Assembly: GCA_017165825.1 (NCBI GenBank)
Contig: CM029367.1
Span: 21,736,739 to 21,800,738 of the forward strand
From: Hepsetus odoe
Taxonomy: Eukaryota; Chordata; Actinopteri; Characiformes; Hepsetidae
DNA: 64,000 bases
Direction of reading: 5' to 3'
The position numbers were made by a program, and so were the translations under genes. The first letter of the stretch is position 1, and each line of letters starts with the position of its first letter. A model generated the notes under the pieces. The model did no database searches. It was not told where the DNA came from and worked only from the letters and a program-made list of their open reading frames with translations. This document shows positions 46,752 through 58,285 of this stretch, one piece after another.

Positions 46752-49700
46752 ACTCGTATATTAGTGGCAGAGCCCTGTGTTCAGATCTTTGAACAACCCA
46801 AACAGAGAGGCATGCGCTTCAGGTATAAATGCGAGGGTCGATCAGCAGGCAGCATCCCAGGGGAGAGAAGCTCAGAAAATAACAGGACTTACCCAAGCAT
46901 TCAGGTACTGATAGGGCTTTTTTCTCCTACAGGACTCAAGCTCATCTTTCCTAATGCGTTCCCTCTTTTTGCTGTTTGGGAAAAAAACTTTTTAGCAAGC
47001 TTGTGTTTAGACTGTGTTAACATTTTGTAATGAATATGCCATTAGAAAGGGTCAGAAATCATGTAGGACAACATTGTAAATTGAATTGTATTCTCTTCCT
47101 GATAAGTGTTTTTTGGGTGGTTTGAGAATGATACCATGCTGATAAGTAAGCCAATCTTAAATATTTTCTTGTGTCAGATTCTGAACACCTGTGGAAAAGG
47201 AAAAGTGCGTGTGTCCTTGGTAACCAAAAATGAGCCCTACAGACCACATCCACATGACCTGGTTGGAAAAGACTGTAAGGATGGTTACTATGAGGCAGAA
47301 TTTGGACCTGATCGCAGAGTTATTGCGTAAGTCTTTACAGAAACTGAATTAATTCATTGGAACATTACATTTCTGGGAGCAAAGGCACTCTGTTTGAACT
47401 TTGTCTATGACAGAGCATTATATCATGCTGACTCAAGCTCTTTGTGTACATAACATGTTCAAATGGACATTAAATCTCTTACAGAGGGGACAGTCGCAAA
47501 AAAACATTCCGGCTAGAAAATCCACTGACCATTTTTTCTTTTGCTGTCCTGTTTCATTTTTTTGGTCTTAGTGATGTTAACACATTACTGTGTTCCACAT
47601 CAAAGTCATTCCTCCATGCCTGTTCTCTTTGTGAGGTTTTGATGTCAGAATGCTATACACCCACCTACACCCACCTACACCCCCCAACACACACACACAC
47701 ACACTGCTACAGTTTTCTTTACAGCTCTATCCATCTTTTTGTGACATAAAAAATTGTTCCACCCAAGGGAAGCAGTGAGGGGATTCCCCTAGTATGCAAA
47801 ATATGTACCTTAGAGCTGCAATGTTCTGTCCAGCTTTCACAATGATCTGTCTGACCATTCCACTTGCTTTCGAATTCCTAAAATGTATTTGAATGCTCTT
47901 GATTTGGTTATGACTGGATTCTCTGGGCACATCTAATACCTTTACTTCCAGGGATCAGTATAATAGCCTTTTTTTCTCAGCTTCCAGAACCTGGGCATCC
48001 AGTGTGTAAGGAGAAGAGAAGTTAGAGATGCCATAGTGCAGAGAGTGAACCGAGGCATCAACCCCTTCAATGGTGAGAACAATTTTTCCTACAGTCTGCT
48101 GTTATCCTTTATCAGGGGTCAACTGCACAAACTATGCAATGTAATGATACATGGGAGAAGGGTGATTCCAGATAAGATCTATAAACAAGTGACCCACTGT
48201 AAATCACTACATACAATGTGACTTCCTTTTTGTTACTCTTGGAGTTATTGTGTGTTCAAGCATTGGTGGTATCATTAGGATAAGAAAGCAGTCACTTCTC
48301 TTTTTTACCAAAAACTGTTGCACAACTAGTTGCGGTGTTGCACTGCATGTGACCAGGGGGAATTTATGCAGAGCAGGAATAGAGGCCCACCCCTGAAAAA
48401 CAAATCTTTATTTGTGCTGCCTGAAAACATAAAGGGGAAGTAGAAAATTTAAAATAAATGTATAAGCTTATTTGATGAGATAATGAAGTTCCACCACTGA
48501 AGCTCAATCCTTTAGCATTTAGATCTCTTAGTATTACTGTGCTGATATGGGGCTATCTTACTTCCAGTAGCTTTAAAGATAAATAGCTATATCCAAAGGT
48601 GCATAATGCTTCATAGGACACTTTAACACTGAAAGTATTAGCCTGGCAGTTGATCATAGTAGATTTCACAACAGACTACGTTGTCCTGTAATTACTTCCT
48701 CTTGGTCACCGAGTTTGTCTCCAAGGTGACTTGGTGATTGCTCTCACTTCTGCTAAGAGGGCTCGGTGCTTCCTGAACTGATAATGCGCCACACTTTTTG
48801 CTTTTCAAAACCAGCCGGATCATTTCTGTTCAGACATAGTACATGTACAGAAGAGTCTACTAAGGGTGGACAATATATTCAAAATATCGCATTGCATTTT
48901 CTTGGTTATCAATATGTATCATGATCGGTTTTCCTAAGTGTTTCATCTTAAAATGGATATAATGCACCAGAAAAGACTTTCTAGCAATTCAGAAAAGTTG
49001 ATAATGCTTGTGACTGATTTAAATTTATTACAATAGTAATAAATGATCATCAAATTTCCACCCACTAGAGTCTACCATAGCAATTAAATTCAAACCTATC
49101 TACATCAATGTAGAGAGAATGCTTTTGATATTAGTTGGGATGTTTGGTCATACAAGAAAAGGAGTATGAGCCAGTAATGATCTCACTCTCACTTATGCTG
49201 TCCCACTGTTATTGACCTTTCTGACTAATGTGTGAACTGTTTGTATGGCTTGTAATAGCTGTTTGCAACTATGTGAATAACATCTGAACAATATTTAGTG
49301 GGACGATGGGCTATGGCTTTGGTATGAGGTAAGGAAACATTGCCCAAAAAAAGAAAGCATCAGTAATGTGAGAAAATGGGTAGATAGTGCAGTGGCCGGA
49401 GATATGCGTAGGTGCTGGTAATGGCACTATGCCCACTGGATGGAGGATTTACCTTTCCTTCAGCTCCCTCTCTTGTATATTTCGTCCACCATCTGCCTAC
49501 ACTAACCCAAATGCTCGCCCTCTCAACTCTCATAAGTCTCAAGTGTTTGTCTATGCGTTTCTCTGTCCCTTCATGCATACACACACATATATATGCAAAA
49601 AAGCGTGCATGCACACCGCCTCCTCATTTTCACACATCTTCTACACCCACACACACCTTCCCACCTTCGTTCTATACATCAGTCTACGTGTCTACTTAGC

Positions 49701-52700
49701 TGTTTTTCTGACCTGCGTCTCTCTTTTCTACATACCTACATATCTACATACTCTCTCCCATTTCAGTTGTCTATCCTCCTCTTCCTCTTTTTCCCTCTCG
49801 GTTTTGTGGTTTGAGCAGAGGCAGTGCTCTAAGCGTCAGGTTTACAGCCTCTTCAATGCAGAGATGTCATCTGTCCCCAAAACCTGTGAGCTTTCGCTTC
49901 GCTGTGATATTTCCACCTGTGACCTCACATCAGCCTGACAGCCGCACGTCACAGCAGTGAGTGGGACGGTCCACTGTGAACACGCAGACTCCCGAAAGAA
50001 AGAGTGGGCTAGCATGCACGCACTGAGCAATGCCTCCACACGCATTTTGTGTGGGATGTGAGTGTGTGTGCGTCTCTCGATGTAAAGCAGTGTGTCTATG
50101 TGTGTGGGCGCATGTGTCAGTGACATACCTGGGGACACCGCTGAGTAGTACTTGCAATAATATGACGTTGAGAGAGAAAGAGTCACTCAGAGATATTGTA
50201 GACTATCAGCCTTTGAATTAAGTCATTTCTTAATTTCACACATTGATGCACTCTCAAAATTGTGATGATGTCATATAGTCTTGTGTTTTTGTTTCTCATC
50301 TTGTATGGTTTGATAATACAAAGGTCAGATTATTGGACAACAGAATTATTTAGAAATACAATGAAACAGAATAGATAGATCATACAAAAGTTAAATTATT
50401 TAATAATAAAATGATTTAGAAATAGAGCAGATAAGATAATACAAAGGTTAAGTTATTTATTAATTTTATTACTATGTAAAACTCATCCAAAACTCATTAT
50501 CACCTTATAAAGCATCAAATCAAAACCCAACAGAATAAAACTAGGGATAAATAGACAATAAATATATATAGGTCAGAACCTAACAATGAAGCACTGTATT
50601 AACAAACACATGAGGAAACAGATACTAATGTGTGTGTTGTTTGTGTTTGCCTGAACGTGCAGTTCCGCGGGAGCAGCTTTTGCAGACGGAGGAGTATGAC
50701 CTAAACGTGGTGCGTCTGTGCTTCCAAGTTTTTCTACAGGATGAAGCTGGACGCTACAGCATTGCATTAACCCCTGTGATCTCCAATCCAATCTATGACA
50801 ACCGTGAGTGCCCACTTAACAACCGTGTCACTGAGTCAGTCACTGAACAGAACTAGAGCTAAATAAATCTTTGGTAAAGATTTGTAAAATATTTCATGCC
50901 ATGATAAGTAATGGGACAATTAAACTCTACTTTGATCAGCATTTAATAGACGGGTATATCTTAGACGGGTTTTTTTTGTAATCACCAAACTGCTGGAAAG
51001 TGGGCCAACAGCACTGCAGTTTGCCACCACTATACTACAACATAAGTGAAGTTTCAAAAGTTAAAGATCTATCACTGGGGCATATTACATTACAGGAAGT
51101 GAACATAGCCCCACTCAGCACTTCCTGAGTTTATAGCGGTATGAGTACAGTGCACAGCGGAAGCTGTGCGCAGAGCATTTTATGGGCCAGCGTGCCTAAC
51201 CATGCTATGTAAATAGAGTGGTTGTCAAACACATGATAGGCCTGAATTATAAAAGTATTTTTCTTTTCAATTAGATGAAATGACACTGAATATTAATTAA
51301 ATATGAAGTGCTGTAGACATTTAATGACATGGTTATTAAGATATTATTACACTGAACTGCGCCTTTTTTTCATGCGCTCTCAGTGGAGGCCCCAAACAGC
51401 CCCTCCCTTGAATTCTAAAACAGGATCTACCAGCCTGTTGTATATTTAGCTACTTTACACCCTTCCTGTGGTGTTCGTGCGCGTAAGTCTTTTCTGCTTG
51501 ATGTAGTTACAGAGAGTACATGATAGGGATACCCAGTCTTCTCATCAAAGCCCACGCTCGGCTTTGTTTTCTGAGCTTTATGGCCTTTTTCTTGTCACAA
51601 ATAGTGGTTTGACCTTTCAATATATGACATCATTGGTTTTGCTGCTCTCCAGGGGCTCCTAACACAGCAGAGCTGCGCATTTGCCGGGTCAACAAGAACA
51701 GTGGCAGCGTGAAAGGCGGTGATGAGATATTCCTGCTTTGTGATAAAGTGCAAAAAGGTAGAAAACCTACCTTTTTTTTTTAAATTTGCAAAAATTTTTA
51801 CTGTGGTCCATTATTTATGAATGTAGTTTGAATGGTGACTCAGTGTTTTTTTTCTTCTTTTCCTTCATCCCTTGCTTCATGTCTTTATTCATTGGTCCAT
51901 CTTATCACGTTACTGCAGTTTTTTGTCAAAAATTAATTTATTAATTCTTCCATGACTGCTTTGATCATCATTCATTTTTTCATTCATCATTTACCCCATC
52001 ATTTTCATTTTTTCATTCATCATTTGCCACATACAGATGATATAGAGGTGCGCTTCTTCACTCAGACCTGGGAAGCTAGAGGCTCCTTCTCTCAGGCAGA
52101 TGTGCACAGGCAGGTGGCCATCGTCTTCCGTACGCCTTCCTACTGTGACACCTCCATCACATCTCCCGTAACTGTACACATGCAGCTACGACGCCCAACT
52201 GACCAGGAAGTGAGTGAGCCCATGGAGTTTAGGTACCTGCCTGATGACAAAGGTAAGACTTTCATTTTTCAGTTCAACTGACCCTTAAAATACAACTTAC
52301 AGAAATGGTTTGGGAAAAATCAGATTGGCACAATTGTGCACTCACCCCAGATGCAGCAGATCGGCAAGGGTATGTTTAACATCTGAATTTTAGTTTTTTA
52401 GCACTGGCTGTGAGGCTAACCTTGCTAACAGACATTATAAATCAGTAGTCACAAATACACATTATTTTGTGTTGCACATTATTTATTTTCTGAAACTAAA
52501 ATAGCTACCTTCAGCATAGCTGCCACTCATAGCAGTTTTTTTTTTTTTTTTTAGAATTTTCTTAGCTAATAATAAGTCATATTGTGTCTTAAGGAGTTGG
52601 ATGTAGTTAGAAAGAAGCTTTGGTAATGTATATTTGAAGAGAAAAGAAATGACTGATTTAAACTGTGTTAGCTTCGTTAGTAACCCCAAATATTTCTACA

Positions 52701-53906
52701 TCTGGCATTGACTACATCTGGGATTAGTCCAAATTTACAGCTGTTACCTATTAACATTAAAAAATAAAGGCGCATGAGGAAGCCTTAATGAAGTTTTTGC
52801 ATCATCTTAATCCAAACCATTAGTTCATACTCAGAAAGTGTTTTGTGCATTCTGTTTAGATCCCTACGGCTGTCAAGAGAAAAAGCGGAAAATTGACAGT
52901 CTAATGAAGTCCTTCAGCAACTTTCCTTCAGGATCCATGGGCTCTATTGGTAGATCAAAAGTAGTGAGCCAGCGAATTAAGACTGGTATGAAGACGTCTT
53001 TTTAATATGTGCTTTTAATGTTCAGACGGCAACTAACAGAACTGTGCATAATATTATACATATCAACATTTATCTTCCACAGAGCCAGCAAGTTTCTTTA
53101 GAAAGCTCCCCACCCATGATATGATGAGATCAGCTCAACAAAGCATGTACAGTAACACCTATCACCCACACAACATGATGCCTTCAACATCAGCATCTCC
53201 AGCTCCAGCAGCATTCAGTCAAGTTCAATGGCCCAATTCTTCCCTTCACTTCAATGCACCAAGTAGCAGTCCTGCACCCAGCAATGGGGTGGGCATGCAG
53301 CAGGTTAACTCAGTTAACACTGTTCCCTCTCTCAACACCACAAACGAGAGTGGAAGCAGTCTCCCTGAACTGAGTTCGATTGATCTTTTATTTCTTGACC
53401 CCCAAGGCCCCTCAGCCGTACAGCCTCGGCAGGACCAGCAAGACCAAAATATCCAGCATGCCCAGCAGCCTTCCCACACAAAGGAACTTATGCCTACTGG
53501 AGCAGCCATGTGGTATAACTATGACCTACAAGGAGCTACAGGGACACAGAATGGGGCACCTGGCACTGATAGCATGATGGGGATGGGCTACCAATTCATA
53601 GAGAGCCAAGATGGAAGGGAGATTCTCCAGAGCCTGGTGAACTCACAGACGGGTCTGCATTTAAAACAAGAGTCTCAAAGCCAAAGCAATCTTGCCATTT
53701 TAGGACCTGATAGTTCTACCTCTGCTGATTGCACACAGTCATTCACCTTGCTGAACTACCCTTCAAACACTGGCAGTGCTCAGGAGGGCATGAGGCATGC
53801 AACCAGCAGTGGGACCAATGGGTCAGGGCAGAGGAACACACAACCCCCAGCTTATTCGATGACCAGCATGGCCAATACTCTGAACTGGCCCTACTATCCA
53901 GAGTGA
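45252..53906 (+). CDS. REL: Proto-oncogene c-Rel, NF-kappaB subunit (11 coding exons)
   Basis: Rel-homology transcription factor of immune signalling. It binds kappaB DNA as a homo- or heterodimer and is held in the cytoplasm by IkappaB. Coding exons: 45252-45258, 45779-45799, 46765-46904, 47178-47326, 47981-48072, 50663-50803, 51653-51757, 52037-52252, 52860-52985, 53083-53906, with phases closing to 1821 nt (606 aa); this list has ten coding segments, and a non-coding first exon is possible. The DNA-recognition loop [16 protein letters not shown] lies near residue 24-39. The dimerisation domain contains [12 protein letters not shown] and [14 protein letters not shown]. The basic NLS KKRK is at 298-301. 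The PKA-type site reads RRPTD with Thr273 where RelA/c-Rel normally have Ser. The last exon (residues 333-606) is a Ser/Gln/Asn-rich putative transactivation domain containing [11 protein letters not shown]. The N-terminus MDAHFPTLNMAEP resembles RelA more than mammalian c-Rel, but synteny with PAPOLG supports REL. Confidence 0.95.
45779..45799 (+). CDS. REL: REL 21-nt microexon (coding exon 2)
   Basis: Encodes AHFPTLN between acceptor CACAG (ending 45778) and donor GTAAGT (45800). Together with the 7-nt coding part of exon 1 it supplies the N-terminus MDAHFPTLN. Phase 1 joins exactly to exon 3 at 46765 to give [16 protein letters not shown]. Chosen because phases and both splice sites fit, and because the peptide resembles the RelA N-terminus. 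Confidence 0.75.
45906..45966. repeat. (GT)n array in REL intron
   Basis: About 55 bp with CG and CT interruptions, ending in a short GA run. Confidence 0.9.
46631..46748. repeat. (CT)n array before REL exon 3
   Basis: A 118-bp pyrimidine tract ending 16 bp before the exon 3 acceptor at 46763-46764. It may act as an extended polypyrimidine tract. Confidence 0.95.
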
Positions 53907-54810
53907 CAACACACCACAGTTCACTTAAGCGTAGTAAAACAACACTATGCTGAACTATGGAGAGTATGATTTGAGTGCTACTATTTTCAGTGCTACTATT
54001 TTCAGTTTTGAGGTTTGACAACTAAAACCATAATATGTGCTGTGAATATATGCACCATGTATTACTTAGTGTTTTTTTCTTTCTTTAAGATCAGATAAGC
54101 TCATTTAAGAATGAGGCAATTTACTGTAAGACACAACTGTCATATCAAAAAGGCATTTATGTACATAGATTTTGATAGGTCATATTTGGGAAATATGGAA
54201 AATAAATCCAAGCTTTCTCAACTGTGGCAAAGTAATCCTGTTCTCTGGAACTTGCAGGGGTCTGCAAACCCTGCGTAATGGCTATGTCATATTAAAGAAA
54301 CGTTCCATCAAAAGTTCTCAAAATGCTATGTTTAAAGAATGAATGGTTTCCTACACACGGCCTTTCCAAAACAACTGAATTTATGTTATGCCTTTTGAAT
54401 AGAGCTGCCTAATATTTAGTCCTGGAGGGCTGGTGTCTGGCTGGTTGATGTCTGGCATAGGTTGATGATTTACCTGCTCAAACAAACTGCGTTGAATTCA
54501 CCTATTTATTTCAAGGTTTAGTACATGTGTTTTGTCCAGCAAAGTTTGGTATTCCATTTCCTGCTGGACACCCGCCCTTCACAACAGGATTTGGGAGCCC
54601 CTGCTTTAAAAAATGTTCTTCATATTTTTCTGTGATATTTTATAATATTCACTGGCAGAAATTATAACTTGCTTATTCTTATGTGGTATATGTTTCGGCG
54701 TCAATGTGAAATCAAGAGGATTTTTAATTGTACTTCATATTTTTCTGACTTTTTTGATTCCTGGTAATTTTTTTTTACAATAAAACACATTAAGATTACA
54801 TCATTGTGTG
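53907..54810 (+). terminator. REL: REL 3' UTR and poly(A) signals
   Basis: Two canonical AATAAA hexamers follow the stop codon, at 54201-54206 and 54779-54784. The second is followed about 20 nt later by a GT-rich stretch (TGTGTGTT near 54805), the classical downstream element, and is the stronger candidate. Two sites suggest short and long 3' UTR forms. Confidence 0.7.
54420..54610. repeat. Possible degenerate palindromic MITE in REL 3' UTR
   Basis: It starts at CCTGGAGGGCTGGTGTC and ends at a loosely inverted GGGAGCCCCTGC. The layout resembles a MITE common in fish, whose ends read as an invitation to fold back. It is very diverged and recognised only by general pattern. Confidence 0.3.
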
Positions 54811-56100
54811 TTATTTTTTTATTGTTTTATTAACTTGTCAACTGCACCTGAAAAACTATTGTAAAACTTCCACACAGAAGAATACTGTGCATGGTATCTT
54901 GAGGTATTACGATCTAAAAGATCTCATGATCTAACATGTCACATTACTCTGTGGCTGTAAGACCCATTAGAAGGTCCCTTGTGCACGTAGTGTTGACAAT
55001 ATTACATACATATATAGTTCATACAGAAGCTTTTCAGACTCTTTATAAAAGGTGTTCTGTTTATTTTTCCTGTTCAATTACCCATAGTAATCCATAATGA
55101 AATGTGCAAAAAGGTTTTCTGAGAGTTTTGTCTTTTTCTTTTTTCTTTTTTTTAACTAACTGCAATATCTAGTTTACATAAGCATGCAGACATCATTGAG
55201 GCATCTTTTGAAGCATTGACAGATTCTTGTGTTCTTTGAAATGTCCCTATTTTTATGGCAAACCTTTCTCTTGCATGTTTTTCTCATTCTTCTTGGAAGA
55301 ATTATTTTTAAAAGGTAGATGGGAAAAACCATTGTTGTCATATCTGGTCTCTCAAGTTATGTTTAATTGGTTAGGTCATTTCAGGAGTTTCAGGAACTAA
55401 ATCTTATGATTGTTTATTTTGTTATATGTTTGGAGTCAATGACATCTTGAAATGAAAACCTTTGCCCATAGTTTAATTTCCTCAGACCAGGAGATTTAGA
55501 AAATTCAAAAAGTAATCAAAAGGATCAACTTTAATTTGTTTGAATAAATTTTAATTAGTTTATTCAATTAAATATTGACTCAATGTTAATATTTTTCAAT
55601 ACTTACATATTTACATTAAATAAGTGTAAAATATTTAGTGAAGACTGCTGGTGGTTCTAAATCTTCCTCTTCCTTTTGAGAACGATGGATGCTATTGTTG
55701 TTTTGGGTGTCTTAATCCTTACATTTTCTTGCATTCTTTCCCAAATTTTTGATTAATCTTTTTGCCAAGATCTGATCTTGTAAGTCTACAGACAATTCTC
55801 TTTTCCTCATGGCTTGGTTTTTGCTCAGACATGAACCATGACTGAACAAAAATTCCTGTTTTTATTCTCTGCTTTTAAATTTGATAGTGTATTGGATTGT
55901 AAATAGATTCTTTTTCTTTATGGCTGCTCCCATTTAGGGGTCGCCACAGTGGCTCATCAGTCTCCATTTCTTCTGCTTCTTCCCCTTTCAGGGTTGTAAA
56001 TAGATTGACATGCAAACTAACAAATAATATTTGAACATTTTTACAGTTAGTCTTTAGCTTTAAAGGTTATAAACTATATTTAACTGTTTCATGAAGCAAG
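54811..56100. other. Downstream of REL: AT-rich region with transposon relics
   Basis: No gene. Minus/plus fragments at 55030-55120 and 55740-55860 (for example TCATGGCTTGGTTTTTGCTC near 55807) resemble parts of a common fish DNA transposon, but the copies are too decayed to delimit. A short retroposed fragment sits at 55910-55993. Confidence 0.4.
55910..55993 (+). mobile_element. Truncated retroposon fragment with 13-bp TSD
   Basis: The 84-bp insert contains ATGGCTGCTCCCATTTAGGG and GTCGCCACAG, typical of a fish retroposon 3' region. It is flanked by perfect 13-bp direct repeats TTGTAAATAGATT at 55897-55909 and 55994-56006, showing a target-primed insertion. Confidence 0.75.
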
Positions 56101-56107
56101 AAATAGA

Positions 56108-57533
56108 AGAGTAGAGTAATCTTTTATTATCCCACAAATGGGAAATTTGGGCGTTACAGGACTCTTATAAAAGTGACAGATGTACAGAAAGAATAGAAAA
56201 AAGATATATAAAAATAGAGGTATAAGGAAAGAGGGACAAGTACAGGAGAAAGGAGAAAAGTACAGGAGCTATAATAATAAATTATCTATCTATATAAATA
56301 TATAAATATAAATATATATACATATATACTATATTACCAAGATGCATATACATATCTACAAGAAGAATTATGTGACCAAATATACAGTACACTGTAATAA
56401 TACACGATAATAAATAGGTTTTAAATAAATTATAAATATATATAAATAAACAAGTAGTAAGATATAAGTCTAATAATAATAATAATAATACTGTACAATA
56501 CAATAACAATATACATTAATATACATTAATAATAGTATATAATATAACATAATATATAATAATAAACAAGCAATGTAATGTTATGATGATGAATTGTGGA
56601 GTCTTATTGCAGCAGGTAGGAATGACCTGCGGTAGCGTTCTTTCTTACACTGCGGGTGTAAGAGTCTGCTGCTGAACGAGCTGCTCAGTGCTCGTACAGT
56701 CTCGTGTAGGGGGTGGGAGGTGTTGTCCATGATGGATGTTAGTTTGGAGAACATCCTCTCCTCCCCTACCTGCTCGATGGACTTGAGCGGACAGTTCAGG
56801 ACAGAGCTGGCCCTCTTGACCAGTTTGTTTAGTTTCCCTCTGTCCCGCACTGCGACTCTTCCACACCAGCAGACCACAGCGTAAAAAACAGCCGACGCTA
56901 CCACAGTGTCATAAAATGTCCTCATGAGATGTTTGTTTACTCCAAAGGACCTCAGCCGCCTTAGCAGGTGAAGACGACTCAGGCCCTTTTTGTACAGAGC
57001 AGTAGTGTTTGTGGACCAGTCCAGTTTATTGTTGATGTGGACACCCAGGTATTTGTACTCCTCCACTGTCTCAATACACAAACCCTGGATGTCTACCGGT
57101 GTGATGGGGGGTGACTTCCTGCGAAAGTCGATCACCAGCTCCTTCGTCTTGCTGGCATTGATGCGCAGATGATTTTGATCGCACCATCTGACAAAGTCCC
57201 TGATGACCCCCCTGTATTCCTGCTCATTCCCCTCCAACACACGACCAACAATAGCGGTGTCGTCTGAGAACTTCTGCAGGTGACACGTGTCCGTGTTGAA
57301 TTTGAAGTCCGCTGTGTACAATGTGAAGAGGAATGGGGCGAGGACTGTTCCTTGTGGGGCTCCAGTGCTGCAGACCACCACCTCAGACACACAGTCCTGG
57401 AGTCTCACATACTGGGGTCTATTGGTGAGGTAGTCAATAATCCACTCAGACATGTGATGGTCCACACCCGCTCCCTCCAACTTCCCCCTCAGAACTGAAA
57501 TATTTCTGCCATATGTGAAATAATTTTGCTGTT
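56108..57533 (-). mobile_element. 5'-truncated L2/CR1-like LINE (reverse transcriptase fragment)
   Basis: An uninterrupted minus-strand frame (56581 to about 57515, roughly 310 codons) encodes the C-terminal half of a non-LTR reverse transcriptase. GAPQGTVLAPFLFTLYTADF is followed by the catalytic box FSDD (usually FADD), then a KTKELVIDFR motif, YKYLGVHI, and a C-terminal HPLHETV ... RYRRSFLPAAIRL tail. The N-terminal endonuclease and the first part of the RT are missing, the usual 5' truncation. The 3' tail runs down to about 56108, where the plus strand reads TTTTATTATCCCACAAATGGG, typical of fish L2-like 3' ends. The lack of stops suggests a rather recent insertion. The clade assignment is from motif style only. 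Confidence 0.85.
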
Positions 57534-57547
57534 TAGGACACAACCTC

Positions 57548-57657
57548 GCGACCGGTCCAGGGTGCGTCCCCCGTCCTCGCCCTGTGTGCGCTGGGTTGGA
57601 CTCCAGCACTCCCCCATGACCCCGTTTGGGACAAGCGGCAGAAAATGGATGGATGGA
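57548..57657 (+). mobile_element. 5'-truncated SINE tail with 14-bp TSD
   Basis: A 110-bp insert ends in GAAAATGGATGGATGGA and is flanked by perfect 14-bp direct repeats TAGGACACAACCTC (57534-57547 and 57658-57671). Its sequence is the reverse-strand equivalent of the tail half of the complete SINE at 62912-63159, so both belong to one family. It adjoins the 5' end of the LINE at 56108-57533. Confidence 0.85.
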
Positions 57658-58155
57658 TAGGACACAACCTCATGAGCAATACGAGTTAAAAAGTCACGTC
57701 TAAAGCATTGCAACATCAAACACACAGCTGCTTTTGTAATTCTGGACTGTTTGTCAAATGAGAAATTTCAAGTCTTAAGTTCCTTTCACTTTTCTTTAAT
57801 ATTTCAATTGCATTCTGAACACTTTCAATGGCCACCCAAAAAAGTATACATTTTAAAGAAACATTATAAAGTAGTAATATAATATAGAGAATAGCAAAGC
57901 ATTTCACACAAGCTTAATTGCCTTGTTGTGACAAAGTATGAAAAGCTTTCTTCTTCTCCTTGACCTGTTGTATATGTTCCTATGAGGGATGTTTTTTATT
58001 TCTCTTTACAATGTGCCTGGTCTGAGAGAAAAATGAAATGTGTCATCATAAATACATTTCCTTTAAAACCTACTAAACGTTCGATTAAAGTTCACTTCAA
58101 TGTGTTGATCAAAAGACACGGTCCTTCTGATCTTCACATTATCATATGAGAAACA

Positions 58156-58227
58156 TTGTGAGAGTCTTGAACAGCATGTTTGCCCTGGAACACTTCTGGG
58201 GCAAAAACAGCATCCTGATCATTCAAG
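58156..58227. repeat. Stem-loop repeat, copy 1
   Basis: Starts TTGTGAGAGTC; has stem TGCCCTG at 58181 and CTGGGGCAAAAAC at 58196; ends CAAG. It aligns over its full length with copy 3 at 59767-59835. Confidence 0.6.
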
Positions 58228-58229
58228 TA

Positions 58230-58285
58230 TGAGTCAAAACCTTTTCTGCCCTGGATCACAGCCAGGGCAAAAAGATAATCACAAT
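58230..58285. repeat. Stem-loop repeat, copy 2
   Basis: A perfect 8-bp stem, TGCCCTGG (58247-58254) and CCAGGGCA (58262-58269), with a 7-nt loop, followed by AAAA as in the other copies. Confidence 0.6.

Noticed and set aside
49387..49938. 183-codon open frame in REL intron 5
   Set aside because: Composition is low complexity and no family is recognised; it lies between well-defined REL exons.
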